Source: JAJPKK01 sp963824905
GTDB lineage: Bacteria; Pseudomonadota; Alphaproteobacteria; Rhizobiales; Xanthobacteraceae
Assembly: GCA_963824905.1 (NCBI GenBank)
Contig: CAWGRH010000011.1
Span: forward strand, 248,001 to 312,000
DNA: 64,000 nucleotides
Direction of reading: 5' to 3'
Below the pieces are notes generated by a model, which was given only the letters and a program-made list of their open reading frames with translations, was not told where the DNA came from and ran no database searches. The position numbers and the translations under genes are program-made. Shown here in pieces: positions 6,760-15,976 of the stretch. Numbering within the stretch: position 1 is the stretch's first letter; every line of letters starts with the position of its first letter.

Positions 6760-8829
6760 TCAGCCGGCCGGTTCGGCAGCCGCCTGCGTCCCCGCGATAT
6801 AGCCAGTGACACACGCGCGGCCGATGCCGTGCTGCCGGCCGCCGCCGGAGGCCTCGCCGCCGGCATAAAGGCCCGGAATAGGCCTCCCATATATGTCGAT
6901 GACCTGGCAATTGCCGTCGATCTTCAGTCCGCCATAGGAATCGTTGACGGCCAACGGGATCAGCGCGGCATAAAATGGCGCCTTGGCGATCTTGTGCATC
7001 ACTGGCTTCTCGAAGTCAGTGTCCTTGCCGGCGTCGGCGAAGGCGTTGAACCTGGCGACGGTTTCCTCGAGATATTTGAGCGGCATGTGCTGGAACCGGT
7101 TGCCCACCACCAACCGGGCAAGCTCAGCAAGCGTATCCGCCTTGAAGAAGGTCCCGTTCGGAGGATCGGCGATATAGGGGTAACGGACCGGCCATTTATT
7201 GGCATCGACCGCTGCCTGGTCGAAGATCGCCCAGACCGGCCCCGAGGAGTAGTCCGGAGCGCGCGAGCCTTCGTTCATGGCCATCGCCGCGTCCGAGCCA
7301 GCCCCCCAGTTATAAGTCGAGCGGACATGCTTCACGCTGGCGTTCCGCCAATCGAGGGGGGTGAAGGGCCTGTTGGTCCCGGCCGAGCCTAAGGGGTACT
7401 TGGCTTCCGCACTGCGCTCGGCGCCGGTCGATATCTCGTCGTGGAAGCGCTTGCCGACCTGGTTGACGGCAATGATGTATTCCCAGCCTGCGGTACCGAT
7501 GTTGATGCCGAAGGAACCGATGAACTCGAACGCCGGGTGCCCCGGCATCACCTTGTCCCAAACGTCGCTGACGGCCAGAATGCTATTAAGCCTCGGGGTG
7601 GCTAGGGAATGACCGTAGGACTGGAAAAGACCGCCGAGGCCTGCCCCGACTTTCATGCCGGCCAGAATGCCGCTCGCGTCCTCGTGGAGCGGACCCATCA
7701 GGCCGGTGCTGTACTGCATCGAAGGTTCGCTCATCCGCGGGTCGAATTGGGTGCGGAAGGGAATGTTGCCCATGAAGCCACCGGTCCCCACGACCACCGC
7801 CCTGCGAGCGCGGATGTAGATGACCTGCTTTCGTTCGTCGATATTGCCGTTGCTCCAGAAGCTCTCCAGCCGTTTGCCCGTCTTGGGACTGAAGCGCGGC
7901 GTGTAGCTTGCCTTGACACCGATAATCCTGCCGGAATCGCCGCCCTCGCGGATGATTTCGTCCAGATGCCGGTTCATCATGAACCTGACGCCCGCCTTGC
8001 GGGCGGCGTATTCAACGGAGCGCGAGATGACGTAGCCGCCGCCTACGCAGCCAGGAGCGCCCCAGGCGTCAACCGGTGCGCCGGCGAACCCGCAGGTTTG
8101 GGGGTTGAAGGGTGATTGTCTTTCCTCCGCCAAGTTGCCGGCGTCTTCCTGGGTGATCGTCCCCGCCTCGATGTCCGTCTTGGCGCCGAGCTTCATGATC
8201 GAATAAGCGGCCCGCCCCTTGGTCATGCCGCCGCCGGTGTGCGTAGTGGTAATGCGCGACCAGCGCACATGGTTGTCCGTCAGGAACTGGCGGGTCGCGG
8301 CCGCGTTGTCGGCCCACCCCCGCTGGAATGCGCGCGAGTTGTAGCGATAGTCGGCAACCGCGCCGTTGTCGACGACCGACCAGTCGGTCGTGTCGCGAAA
8401 CAACGTCTCGGGGTCGTCGGTCAGATCCTCTTTCGCCAGCAGCGGGGCGGTCAGCCATCCGTCGGGATCGGGACGGCCTAGGCGATCGCGTTCCTGGACG
8501 TGGTCGCCGCCGCCGAACGACGACTGTCCGCCGTTATGCGCCAATTTCCCGCCGATATCGAAGTTCTGCTCCAGAACCAGCACATCGGCGCCCAGGTCAT
8601 GGGCGCGTTTCGCCGCCACGATTCCGGTCCCACCGGAGCCGCACACGATCACATCCGCCTCGTAGTCCCAGCGAATGTCAGCGGGGGCCCGTTGTGCCTC
8701 TGCCTTGCCAGGGGCCGACAGGATGGCCGCGCCCAATCCGGCGGCAGCGCCCGCCTTGACGAAGTCGCGCCGGCTGGCGGCCGTCTGATCCCGAAGGTCG
8801 GCGACCTTTGTTTCGCGTCTTTTGACCAT
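6760..8829 (-). CDS. Tat-exported FAD-dependent oxidoreductase (fumarate reductase/ketosteroid dehydrogenase-like)
   Basis: Flavoprotein of 689 aa. The N-terminus carries a twin-arginine signal (ASRRDFVKAGAAAGLGAAIL, residues about 18-37). The FAD-binding_2 domain begins at DVIVCGSGGTGIVAAKRAHDLGADVLVLEQ, the dinucleotide-binding fold, and ends with GLYAGGEASGGGRQHGIGRACVTG. The family includes flavocytochrome c fumarate reductases, urocanate reductases and 3-ketosteroid dehydrogenases; the substrate cannot be read from the sequence. At 689 aa it is longer than most family members, with insertions in the middle third. The next two genes downstream (Ig-like protein and cytochrome c) probably belong to the same operon, suggesting a periplasmic dehydrogenase or reductase that exchanges electrons with the cytochrome. 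Confidence 0.85.
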   Translation of the reverse strand: MVKRRETKVADLRDQTAASRRDFVKAGAAAGLGAAILSAPGKAEAQRAPADIRWDYEADVIVCGSGGTGIVAAKRAHDLGADVLVLEQNFDIGGKLAHNGGQSSFGGGDHVQERDRLGRPDPDGWLTAPLLAKEDLTDDPETLFRDTTDWSVVDNGAVADYRYNSRAFQRGWADNAAATRQFLTDNHVRWSRITTTHTGGGMTKGRAAYSIMKLGAKTDIEAGTITQEDAGNLAEERQSPFNPQTCGFAGAPVDAWGAPGCVGGGYVISRSVEYAARKAGVRFMMNRHLDEIIREGGDSGRIIGVKASYTPRFSPKTGKRLESFWSNGNIDERKQVIYIRARRAVVVGTGGFMGNIPFRTQFDPRMSEPSMQYSTGLMGPLHEDASGILAGMKVGAGLGGLFQSYGHSLATPRLNSILAVSDVWDKVMPGHPAFEFIGSFGINIGTAGWEYIIAVNQVGKRFHDEISTGAERSAEAKYPLGSAGTNRPFTPLDWRNASVKHVRSTYNWGAGSDAAMAMNEGSRAPDYSSGPVWAIFDQAAVDANKWPVRYPYIADPPNGTFFKADTLAELARLVVGNRFQHMPLKYLEETVARFNAFADAGKDTDFEKPVMHKIAKAPFYAALIPLAVNDSYGGLKIDGNCQVIDIYGRPIPGLYAGGEASGGGRQHGIGRACVTGYIAGTQAAAEPAG

Positions 8830-9125
8830 GATAAGTCTCCTTCGGGTAAGCCAAGCAGTGGCCCGCGGATGACGACCACACTGGCAGCGAATTCACGAGG
8901 CGGCAATCCCTTACCATCGCTCAGACTGACGCGCCGAGCCATCCTGGCCGGCGGTATGCCTGATCGCGGCCCGGCCTGAGCTTTGATCTGAAAGGCCTCC
9001 GCTCTATGCCTGCTCCGGGTCAAAACCGGCCTGTCTGTTCGCCACCCGTAGGTCTCCTTCCTGCGGGAGCGGACATGGTCCGCGAGAACGGCCCCGTTGG
9101 CCGAGCCACGCAATGCTGCTCGGAT

Positions 9126-10142
9126 TCACTCCGCCGGCGTCGCGGATGGGTGGCCTTGCGGCTCGCGTCCGGCGCGCGCCCGTTGTTCGAGCCAAAGGCT
9201 GTGGTGCTCCTTCGCCCAATTGAGGTCGACGGTGCCCTCCCCCATGGCTTCGAACGCGCCTTCCATGCCGACCGTGCCGATGTAGATGTGGGCAAGGATC
9301 AGGGCGATGAACAACAGGGCGATGATGGCGTGAATCCCTTGCGCGATCTGCATCCCGAAAATGTTGGTCACGTAGAACGGGAATATCAGCAGAAAGCCTG
9401 ACCCGATCACCCCGATACCGGCCGCGAGCGCTAGCCAGAACACCATTTTCTCGCCGGCATTGAAGCGGCCGGCCGGCGGATGCTTCGATTTGAGAAAGCC
9501 GCCGCCCTCCTTGAGCCACAACAAGTCGACGCGCCGCGGCACGTTGTCCCTGATCCATATCGAGACGATCAGGACCATGCCGACGACGAAGGCGAAGCTC
9601 GTAAAATTGTGCACGTACTTCGCGAGCTGGGCGACGACGCCGAAATTGTCGGGTCCGATCAGCGGCATCAGGACGTACTTGCCGAACGTGATGTTGAGAC
9701 CCGTCAACGCCAGGATCACGAAGGCCGTGGCGTTGAGCCAATGGGCGAAGCGCTCAAAGCTCGTGAAGCGCAGGATCCTGATGCCCGAGCGGCCGGCCGT
9801 CAGCCGGATCGGGCCGAGGACGAGATAGGCGATCACCAGCAAAGCGAGCATCCCGACGAGCACGATCACGCCGAACCAGTGCAGGATCACCTCGTGGAAG
9901 CGCTGAAACATCCGGCCCGCCGGCTGGATGAGAACGGCGGCCCGCTGGTCGGGAATGTCGATGCGTCCGGTTATGCGCGGGAACTCGCGGAGCAGCGTCT
10001 TCTCGTCCACCACGCTTGCGGTCGGATCGGGCGAGCCGTCGGGGTTGCGCTGCTGCGCGACCGCCGGCATCGCCGCCGCGACCATCACCAGGACCGCCAA
10101 CGCCGCAAACGCGTAGCGGCAATACGCAAGAGGCATCGTCAT
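9126..10142 (-). CDS. Formate dehydrogenase gamma subunit (cytochrome b)
   Basis: Membrane subunit of 338 aa that passes electrons from the Fe-S subunit to quinone. It has an N-terminal signal-like segment (FAALAVLVMVAAAMPAVAQ), then a region of four or five transmembrane helices with histidines typical of FDH cytochrome b (RFTSFERFAHWLNATAFVILALTG; AKYVHNFTSFAFVVGMV; LAHIYIGTVGMEGAFEAMGEGTVD). The start at 10142 (MTMPLAY) is preceded by CAGGAG. It is the last gene of the FDH run, 59 bp after the beta subunit. The signal-bearing extension plus the C-terminal helices match the FdoI/FdnI-like FdhC family. Function is secure from context and sequence. Confidence 0.93.
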   Translation of the reverse strand: MTMPLAYCRYAFAALAVLVMVAAAMPAVAQQRNPDGSPDPTASVVDEKTLLREFPRITGRIDIPDQRAAVLIQPAGRMFQRFHEVILHWFGVIVLVGMLALLVIAYLVLGPIRLTAGRSGIRILRFTSFERFAHWLNATAFVILALTGLNITFGKYVLMPLIGPDNFGVVAQLAKYVHNFTSFAFVVGMVLIVSIWIRDNVPRRVDLLWLKEGGGFLKSKHPPAGRFNAGEKMVFWLALAAGIGVIGSGFLLIFPFYVTNIFGMQIAQGIHAIIALLFIALILAHIYIGTVGMEGAFEAMGEGTVDLNWAKEHHSLWLEQRARAGREPQGHPSATPAE

Positions 10143-10201
10143 GGTCGTTCTCCTGCGCGATACCTTGAGTTCAAACACCGATCCTGCGCCGCAGCGCCGG
10201 T

Positions 10202-10801
10202 TCACGTTTCGCTGTCGCCATAGGCCGTGCTCCAGCCCCAGGTGCCCGAGCCGTAGCCGCGCGCCGCCACCCGCTCTCGATAGATTTCGCCGATGACCTC
10301 GCTGTCCCCGGCGAGCAGGGATTTCGTCGAGCACATCTCCGCGCACAGCGGCAGCTTGCCTTCGAGCATGCGGTTGGCGCCGTATTTGTCGTATTCCTCG
10401 ATGCTGCCCGGGACTTCGGGGCCGCCGCCGCCGGCGCAATAGGTGCATTTGTCCATCTTGCCGCGGGTGCCGAAATTGCTGACCTGCGGATACTGCGGCG
10501 CCCCGAACGGACAGGCGTAGAAGCAGTAGCCGCAGCCGATGCAGAGGTCCTTGTTGTGAAGGACGACGCCGTCCTCGGTCGAGAAGATGCAGTTCACCGG
10601 GCACACGGCGGCGCATGGGGCGTCGGTGCAGTGCATGCACGCCATCGACACCGAGCGCTCGCCCGGCTTGCCGTCATTGATGGTGACGACGCGCCGGCGG
10701 TTGAGGCCCCACGGCACTTCGTTCTCGTTCTTGCAGGCGGTGGCGCAGGCGTTGCAATCGATGCAGCGGTCGGCGTCGCAGAGAAATTTCATCCGGGCCA
10801 T
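10202..10801 (-). CDS. Formate dehydrogenase beta subunit (4 x [4Fe-4S])
   Basis: Electron-transfer subunit of 199 aa. Four cysteine clusters are visible: CIDCNACATAC near the N-terminus, CMHCTDAPCAAVCP, CIGCGYCFYACP, and CTYC with later cysteines in LPLCAEMC. This is the FdnH/FdoH/DMSO-reductase beta pattern, but the protein is shorter than E. coli FdnH and lacks a C-terminal membrane helix. Start MARMKFLCD at 10801 behind GAGGAG. It lies 11 bp after the alpha gene and before gamma. It would pass electrons from the molybdopterin subunit to cytochrome b on the periplasmic side, being carried out with the Tat-exported alpha subunit since it lacks its own signal. Confidence 0.94.
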   Translation of the reverse strand: MARMKFLCDADRCIDCNACATACKNENEVPWGLNRRRVVTINDGKPGERSVSMACMHCTDAPCAAVCPVNCIFSTEDGVVLHNKDLCIGCGYCFYACPFGAPQYPQVSNFGTRGKMDKCTYCAGGGGPEVPGSIEEYDKYGANRMLEGKLPLCAEMCSTKSLLAGDSEVIGEIYRERVAARGYGSGTWGWSTAYGDSET

Positions 10802-10812
10802 GATCGCTCTCC

Positions 10813-13767
10813 TCACGCCGCTCTGATCTGACACAGGGTGGCTTTCGGCTCCTGCATGCCGGTCACCGGATCGAAGCCGTAGGTCGTGAGCGTATTGACG
10901 CTCTCGCCGAGCACGATCGGATCGGCGCCCTTGGGATATTTGTCGCGCTGGTCGACGCCTTCGAACCATCCGGCGAAATGGAACGGCATCCACGCGACGC
11001 CCTTGCCGACGCGCTCGGTCACCAGCGCCTTGACGCGGGTCTTGGAGCTGTACTCCGCGCCGGTTACCCACACCCAGGCGTTGTTGGTGATGCCGCGCTC
11101 GGCCGCATCCGCCGGGTTGATCTCGACGTACATGTCCTGCTTGAGCTCGGCGAGCCATTTGTTCGAGCGCGTCTCCTCGCCGCCGCCCTCGTACTCGACG
11201 AGGCGCCCGGAGCTCAGGATCAACGGGAACTGCTTCACCATGCCCTGGTCGACCGCCATCGCCTGGACCGTGAAGCCGAGATTGGGCACGCGGAACTGTT
11301 TGGCATCCGGCAACGTCGGATAGTCCGCGACGAGGTCCGGTCGCGACGTGTAGATGACCTCGCGATGGACCGGGATCGGGTCCGGCAGGTTCCAGGCGAT
11401 CATGCGCGCCTTGCCGTTGCCGTAGGGCGCGCAGCCGTGCTCGATCGCCACGCGCTGGATGCCGCCCGAGAGGTCGGTCGACCACGACACGGAATCCGGA
11501 TTGGCGGCGTTCACCTTCTGAATAATCGCCATTTCCTGCGGCGTGAGATCGCCGTCCCAGCCGAGCTTCTTGAGCACGCCGAGCGTGAATTCCGGGTAGC
11601 CGTCCATGATCGCCGAGCCGACCGAATAGGAGCCTTCGGCAAGCAGGTTCTCATGGACCTCCTTCTCGACCTCCTGGCCGTTCTCCATGACCTTGCGCTT
11701 GACCACCCGCTCGACGCCGAAGCGCGCGCGGAAGGTGCCGCCCCCCTCCTTCACCGGTAGGTTGGTGTTGTAGAGGATCGCGGAGCCCGGGTGCTTGAAC
11801 TCCGGCGTTCCCCAGCAGGGCCATGGCAGGCCGTAGAAGTCGCCGCCGACCTCCGGATCGTCCTTGGGCGCGCGGAGCGTGACGAGGTCGAACTTCGCCT
11901 GGTTGCGCATGTGCGCCTTGAGCCGCTCCGGCGACTGGCCGCAATAGCCGGTCGACCAGCCGCCGCGGTTGATTTCGCGCAGAATGTCCTCTGCGGACAC
12001 CGCGCCGTTCTCGACCTTGATATTCTTGAACATGCGGTCGGCGAAACCGAGCTTCTTCGCGAGCATGTACATCACGTCGTAGTCGTTCTTCGACTCGAAG
12101 ACCGGCGGCACGATCTGCTCGCCCCACTGCAGCGACCGGTTCGACGCCGTACGCGAGCCGTCCATCTCGAAGCTGGTGCAGGCCGGCAGCAGGTAGGTGC
12201 CGTCCTTGCGGTTCGAGAGCACCGACCAGGTGGTCGGATAGGGATCGCACACGACGAGGAGCTCGAGCTTCTCGATCCCGCGGACGGCCTGGGGCATCCG
12301 CGTGATGGTGTTGCCGCCATGCCCCATGATGAACATGGCTTTCAAGGTGTCGGGCTGGGCGACCTGGTCCTTGGGCAACAAGGTGGCGTCGAACCAGCGC
12401 GTGCTCGGGATGCCCGAGGTCTCCATCAGCGTCTTGCTGGCGAAGCGCGACTGCATCCACTCGTAATCGACCTCCCACACCCGGCACCAGTGCTTCCAGG
12501 CGTCCTCGGTGAGGCCGTAATAGAGCGGCAGGCTCGTCACATCGAGGCCGAGGTCGGTCGCGCCCTGCACGTTGGTATGGCCGCGGAAAATGTTGGCGCC
12601 GGTGCCGGGAGAGCCGACATTGCCCGTCGCAAGAAGCAGGATGCAGCTCGCCCGCACGTTCGCGGTTCCGACGGTGAACTGGGTCTGCCCCATCGCCCAG
12701 ATCAGCGTCGCGGGCCGCTCCTTCGCGATCAGCTCGGCGACGTGCTTGACCTGCGCCTCGGGAAGCCCGGTGACGCGCTCGACCTCCTGGGGCGTCCACC
12801 TCTCGATCTCGCTGCGGATATCCTCCAGCCCGTAGACGCGCTGGCGCATGAACTCCTTGTCCTCCCACCCGTTCTTGAAGATGTGCCACAGCATTCCGTA
12901 GATCGTCGGAATGTGCGTGCCCGGACGAACCCGCACGTATTCCGTCGCGTGGGCCGCGGTGCGCGTCATCCGCGGATCGATGACGACCATGTTGGCGCGG
13001 TTGAGCTCCTTGCCCTCCAGGACATGCTGCAGCGACACCGGATGCGCCTCGGCGGGATTGCCCCCCATGACCACGATGGTCTTGGTGTTGCGGATGTCGT
13101 TGTAGCTGTTGGTCATCGCGCCGTAGCCCCAGGTATTGGCCACGCCGGCGACGGTGGTGGAGTGACAGATGCGCGCCTGATGGTCGGAGTTGTTGGTCCC
13201 CCAGAAGGCGGCGAACTTGCGGTTGAGATAGGCGGCTTCGTTGGTGAACTTCGCGGAGCCGAGCCAGTAGACCGATTCCGGTCCCGCCTTCTCGCGAATT
13301 TGCATCAGTTTGTCGCCGATCTCGTCGATCGCCTGGTCCCACGAGATCCGGTTCCATTGGCCGCCCACGAGCTTCACCGGATAGCGCAGCCGGCGTTCGC
13401 TCAGCACGTCGTCGCGGACCGCCGCGCCCTTGCAGCAGTGCGAGCCGCGATTGATCGGGCTGTCCCAGACCGGCTCCTGGCCGATCCACACGCCGTTGGC
13501 GACCTCGGCGATCACCGAGCAGCCGACCGAGCAATGGGTGCAGAGGTTCTTGTGGGTCGTGACCTTCGCGCCGGCCGGCGGCGGGGGCCCTGCGTCAGCC
13601 TTGCGCAGGCTGGTGAGCGGCAGCGCGCCCAGCGTCGCGAGCCCGCCGGCGACGAGTCCGGAGCGCCGCAAGAAGGTGCGACGATCGAAGCTGCTGTCCG
13701 GTTGGCTCGGCAGGCCGGCCGCGAATCCACCACGGTGGGCCTGGCGTTCGGTTCGCTTGATCAACAC
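10813..13767 (-). CDS. Formate dehydrogenase alpha subunit, molybdopterin type, Cys form, Tat-exported
   Basis: Catalytic subunit of about 984 aa that oxidises formate to CO2. Counting from the TTG-initiated form, residues 28-50 are a Tat signal (FDRRTFLRRSGLVAGG). A [4Fe-4S] site follows with C76, C79, C83 and C111. C201, in QARICHSTTV, occupies the position of selenocysteine in E. coli FdnG, so this is a cysteine enzyme. The C-terminal molydop-binding domain includes WMPFHFAGWFEG. No ATG fits the start: GTG at 13767 and TTG at 13764 are adjacent, with GAGG about 10 bp upstream and the stop of the preceding small gene 5 bp away. The gene order is Tat peptide, alpha, beta, gamma. Confidence 0.94.
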   Translation of the reverse strand: MLIKRTERQAHRGGFAAGLPSQPDSSFDRRTFLRRSGLVAGGLATLGALPLTSLRKADAGPPPPAGAKVTTHKNLCTHCSVGCSVIAEVANGVWIGQEPVWDSPINRGSHCCKGAAVRDDVLSERRLRYPVKLVGGQWNRISWDQAIDEIGDKLMQIREKAGPESVYWLGSAKFTNEAAYLNRKFAAFWGTNNSDHQARICHSTTVAGVANTWGYGAMTNSYNDIRNTKTIVVMGGNPAEAHPVSLQHVLEGKELNRANMVVIDPRMTRTAAHATEYVRVRPGTHIPTIYGMLWHIFKNGWEDKEFMRQRVYGLEDIRSEIERWTPQEVERVTGLPEAQVKHVAELIAKERPATLIWAMGQTQFTVGTANVRASCILLLATGNVGSPGTGANIFRGHTNVQGATDLGLDVTSLPLYYGLTEDAWKHWCRVWEVDYEWMQSRFASKTLMETSGIPSTRWFDATLLPKDQVAQPDTLKAMFIMGHGGNTITRMPQAVRGIEKLELLVVCDPYPTTWSVLSNRKDGTYLLPACTSFEMDGSRTASNRSLQWGEQIVPPVFESKNDYDVMYMLAKKLGFADRMFKNIKVENGAVSAEDILREINRGGWSTGYCGQSPERLKAHMRNQAKFDLVTLRAPKDDPEVGGDFYGLPWPCWGTPEFKHPGSAILYNTNLPVKEGGGTFRARFGVERVVKRKVMENGQEVEKEVHENLLAEGSYSVGSAIMDGYPEFTLGVLKKLGWDGDLTPQEMAIIQKVNAANPDSVSWSTDLSGGIQRVAIEHGCAPYGNGKARMIAWNLPDPIPVHREVIYTSRPDLVADYPTLPDAKQFRVPNLGFTVQAMAVDQGMVKQFPLILSSGRLVEYEGGGEETRSNKWLAELKQDMYVEINPADAAERGITNNAWVWVTGAEYSSKTRVKALVTERVGKGVAWMPFHFAGWFEGVDQRDKYPKGADPIVLGESVNTLTTYGFDPVTGMQEPKATLCQIRAA

Positions 13768-13771
13768 GGGC

Positions 13772-14014
13772 TCAACCTCGCTTCGGCGGATAGCGGTTGA
13801 CACGATAAAACTCCTGCACGTTCTTGGAGTCCGGCTGATACCGGGCCTTGCTCTTGTCCTGGTAGCCTGAGGAGGCCGCGTGTGCCTCGTCGACCAGACC
13901 TTCGGAAGCGGCGACCACCGCCGCCCCGGCGCCGAGGGTCCGCAGAAACTCGCGACGGCCAAGTTCGCGACGCGCGGACTGGCGATGCGCCGTTGCCGCC
14001 TTCGGTTTCTTCAT
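13772..14014 (-). CDS. Formate dehydrogenase region Tat-signal small protein
   Basis: Protein of 80 aa starting MKKPKAATAHRQSARREL with a twin-arginine signal (LGRREFLRTLGAGAAVVAASEG) and a short mature part ending NVQEFYRVNRYPPKRG. It matches the small Tat-target proteins found directly before alpha subunits in many proteobacterial FDH operons. GGGAGG lies upstream of the ATG at 14014. The stop is only a few bases before the alpha start, so coupling is likely. Its biochemical role is not established; an assembly or stability factor is plausible. Confidence 0.85.
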   Translation of the reverse strand: MKKPKAATAHRQSARRELGRREFLRTLGAGAAVVAASEGLVDEAHAASSGYQDKSKARYQPDSKNVQEFYRVNRYPPKRG

Positions 14015-14045
14015 CGTGAACCTCCCGAGTTCGCTTCGCGCCGGC

Positions 14046-14681
14046 TCAGGCCGGCAGCGCGAAGGCCTCCGTCTCGATGTCGATGAACGCACGGCCGAGC
14101 GCGCCGACGGCGCGATAGAAATCCGCCGATTTCGCTCGCTCCAGGTCGGAAAAGAAACGCCCGAGCCACGGCGCGAGATGCTTTTCGAACAGCAGGCGAT
14201 CGCTGCCCGGCGCAGCAGGAAAGCGCCTGCTCACAACACCGGCCATGACCTCGCACAGGATCGCCGCATGGTCTTCCGGCTCGGATTGAGAGTTGGTGCG
14301 CTCCAAGGAGAGCTTTGCCAGGTCCTCGCGCAGGCGCGCCAGCGGCCGATCATGGAGGAAGCCGCTGAGATAGTACGATCCGTAAGGCAAAAGTTCCCCG
14401 CGCCCGAGGCCCACGAACAGTGCGAAGTATTCCCGCTCGACGTCGGCCGCATCGGCGTTGCGCGCCGCTTCCGCAACAGCGGCGTGGGCGGCCCCAAGGG
14501 GGCTCGTGTCGCCGGGCAGTCGCGCGATGCGGGAAAGCAGGGGCCGATCTGGGGCGTGAGAAAGCAGCGTCGCGAGCAGCGCATATTCCTGCGCCCGCGC
14601 GGCATCGACCTCGTCGAGATCAACGGCCCCATCGGGCCGTTCGTCATCGGCGCGAACCATCGTTCGGTCCGGGTAGCGCAT
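14046..14681 (-). CDS. TorD/DmsD-family molecular chaperone for FDH
   Basis: All-helical cytoplasmic protein of 211 aa. The pattern RAQEYALLATLLSHAPDRPLLSRIARL near the N-terminus, YFALFVGLGRGELLPYGSYYLSGFLHDRPLARLREDL in the middle and LLFEKHLAPWLGRFFSDLE later is that of TorD-like chaperones. These bind the Tat signal of a molybdoenzyme and support cofactor insertion before export. Its position just upstream of the Tat-bearing small gene and alpha subunit fits that role for FDH. The start at 14681 is probable; an in-frame ATG seven codons in (MVRADD) is an alternative. Confidence 0.88.
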   Translation of the reverse strand: MRYPDRTMVRADDERPDGAVDLDEVDAARAQEYALLATLLSHAPDRPLLSRIARLPGDTSPLGAAHAAVAEAARNADAADVEREYFALFVGLGRGELLPYGSYYLSGFLHDRPLARLREDLAKLSLERTNSQSEPEDHAAILCEVMAGVVSRRFPAAPGSDRLLFEKHLAPWLGRFFSDLERAKSADFYRAVGALGRAFIDIETEAFALPA

Positions 14682-14728
14682 CCAGTCATCTCTCGTGCGC
14701 TGCAGAAGTCAGCGTAGGACGAAGTCGC

Positions 14729-15436
14729 TTACTTTGGTAAGGCCCCTCCGTGACGCAGCCGGACAACTAATTGTGACTTTTTGGTCGCATGCGGCTGGTT
14801 TTGCGCTGCGGCAACCGGCACATCGCGCTCCGACGGTGAATCGCCGGCATGCGCTTCCCGCTCCGACATGTCGTCAATGAGCTCAAGGCTTTCGCCACGC
14901 GAACCGTGCCCGCTCGAAAGATCGATGCTCTCGGCGGGGCCAGCGGCAGGCTCCGCGGGGGGCGGTGGCCCAATGATGCGGGCGGCGATTTGGCGCAACT
15001 CCTCGGTCATCTCCAGCGGGCCGAAGCCCGCCATCGATCCCGGCGCGTTGAAATCCCAGTCATAGTCGGCGAGGCCGACGAAATCGCGAATCTTCGGGTC
15101 GGCCGCCCAGGCGCGGCGCAGCGCGGCACGGACGAGCTCAGGCGGCACGCCCGGCGCGAGAAAGGCGCGGATATCGGTGTCGGCGGCAATCAACTCGATC
15201 GGCGGGAGACGTGCGAGGTCGAACAGCGGCGCGATGGGATCGGGGTGCCCGGTTGCCGATGCGACGTCATCCCTGTGTGAGCCAGCGGTGGCCCCCGCTT
15301 CTTCGGCTGTCTCCTCGCCTTCCATCTGTTGATCGGACGGAGTCGGCACCGCCCGCGATTCCGCATGCGCGGGGTCCACGGCTGCCACGTGCTTGCGGCG
15401 CGACCATCGGGCCAGAAAGGTCTCCCGCTCGCTCAT
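14729..15436 (-). CDS. DUF3306 protein of the FDH cluster
   Basis: Protein of 235 aa. The N-terminus, MSERETFLARWSRRKH, and the central block FDLARLPPIELIAADTDIRAFLAPGVPPELVRAALRRAWAADPKIRDFVGLADYDWDFN are characteristic of DUF3306, a family found beside formate dehydrogenase genes. The C-terminal 80 residues are Pro/Ala/Ser-rich and poorly conserved in character. The start overlaps the stop of the DUF3305 gene by ATGA. Molecular function is not established; the family distribution points to FDH maturation or regulation. Confidence 0.85.
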   Translation of the reverse strand: MSERETFLARWSRRKHVAAVDPAHAESRAVPTPSDQQMEGEETAEEAGATAGSHRDDVASATGHPDPIAPLFDLARLPPIELIAADTDIRAFLAPGVPPELVRAALRRAWAADPKIRDFVGLADYDWDFNAPGSMAGFGPLEMTEELRQIAARIIGPPPPAEPAAGPAESIDLSSGHGSRGESLELIDDMSEREAHAGDSPSERDVPVAAAQNQPHATKKSQLVVRLRHGGALPK

Positions 15437-15942
15437 GCTTTGCGCCCCTTACGCAGGGGTTCGTGGTGATCCTCGCGCGCGTCCGTGCGGGCACGCCGGT
15501 AGTGCGGCTCCACGACGTGATGCTGTCTCACGAACGCCTCGACGATCTCGCGCACCGAATCCGGCATCGGTACGACGTCGACGACATCGCCACCGGCCTG
15601 CGTGAACGACTCCCCTTCGGCGGGGTCGACCGTCACCGCGAACAGCGCATAGGGCGGGTCCGATCCGGTCGGCCGCAGCGCGACCCAGACCGACGGCTCC
15701 CCCGATGCGAGATTGCTGCCGTAGTGCGCCGCCTCGGTGCGATAAAGCTCGATCTCGGCGGCGCCGACATAGAATGTCGCCACATCCTCGCCTGCCGCGA
15801 TCACCGTCCAAGGGGCCGCATCGGGCACGCCGGGGAGCACGGCGACCGAGCGCCAGACCGCGTCGACCCATTGAGACGTCGCCTTGCGCCGCTCGACCAC
15901 GACGCCGACCGGGACGCTTGTGAGTGGCCTTGCCGCGCTCAC
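15433..15942 (-). CDS. DUF3305 protein of the FDH cluster
   Basis: Protein of 169 aa. I chose the GTG at 15942 because GGAGG precedes it by about eight bases, giving VSAARPLTSVPVGVVVERRKATSQWVDAVWRSVAVLPG at the N-terminus. The run TFYVGAAEIELYRTEAAHYGSNLASGEPSVWVALRP is the DUF3305 signature. It is coupled to the DUF3306 gene downstream through an ATGA overlap. The pair is a recurring companion of formate dehydrogenases in alpha- and betaproteobacteria; no biochemical function is established. Confidence 0.85.
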   Translation of the reverse strand: MSAARPLTSVPVGVVVERRKATSQWVDAVWRSVAVLPGVPDAAPWTVIAAGEDVATFYVGAAEIELYRTEAAHYGSNLASGEPSVWVALRPTGSDPPYALFAVTVDPAEGESFTQAGGDVVDVVPMPDSVREIVEAFVRQHHVVEPHYRRARTDAREDHHEPLRKGRKA

Positions 15943-15976
15943 TGCAAGACCTCCGCGCAGGGGCGCCGCGCATTCC

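Noticed and set aside
13150..13180. Possible selenocysteine codon in FDH alpha
   Set aside because: The expected position is encoded as Cys (ARICHS) and no in-frame TGA exists, so no Sec insertion is needed.
11791..13800. A 669-codon plus-strand frame opposite FDH alpha
   Set aside because: Shadow of the formate dehydrogenase gene; composition and lack of family features show it is not a gene.
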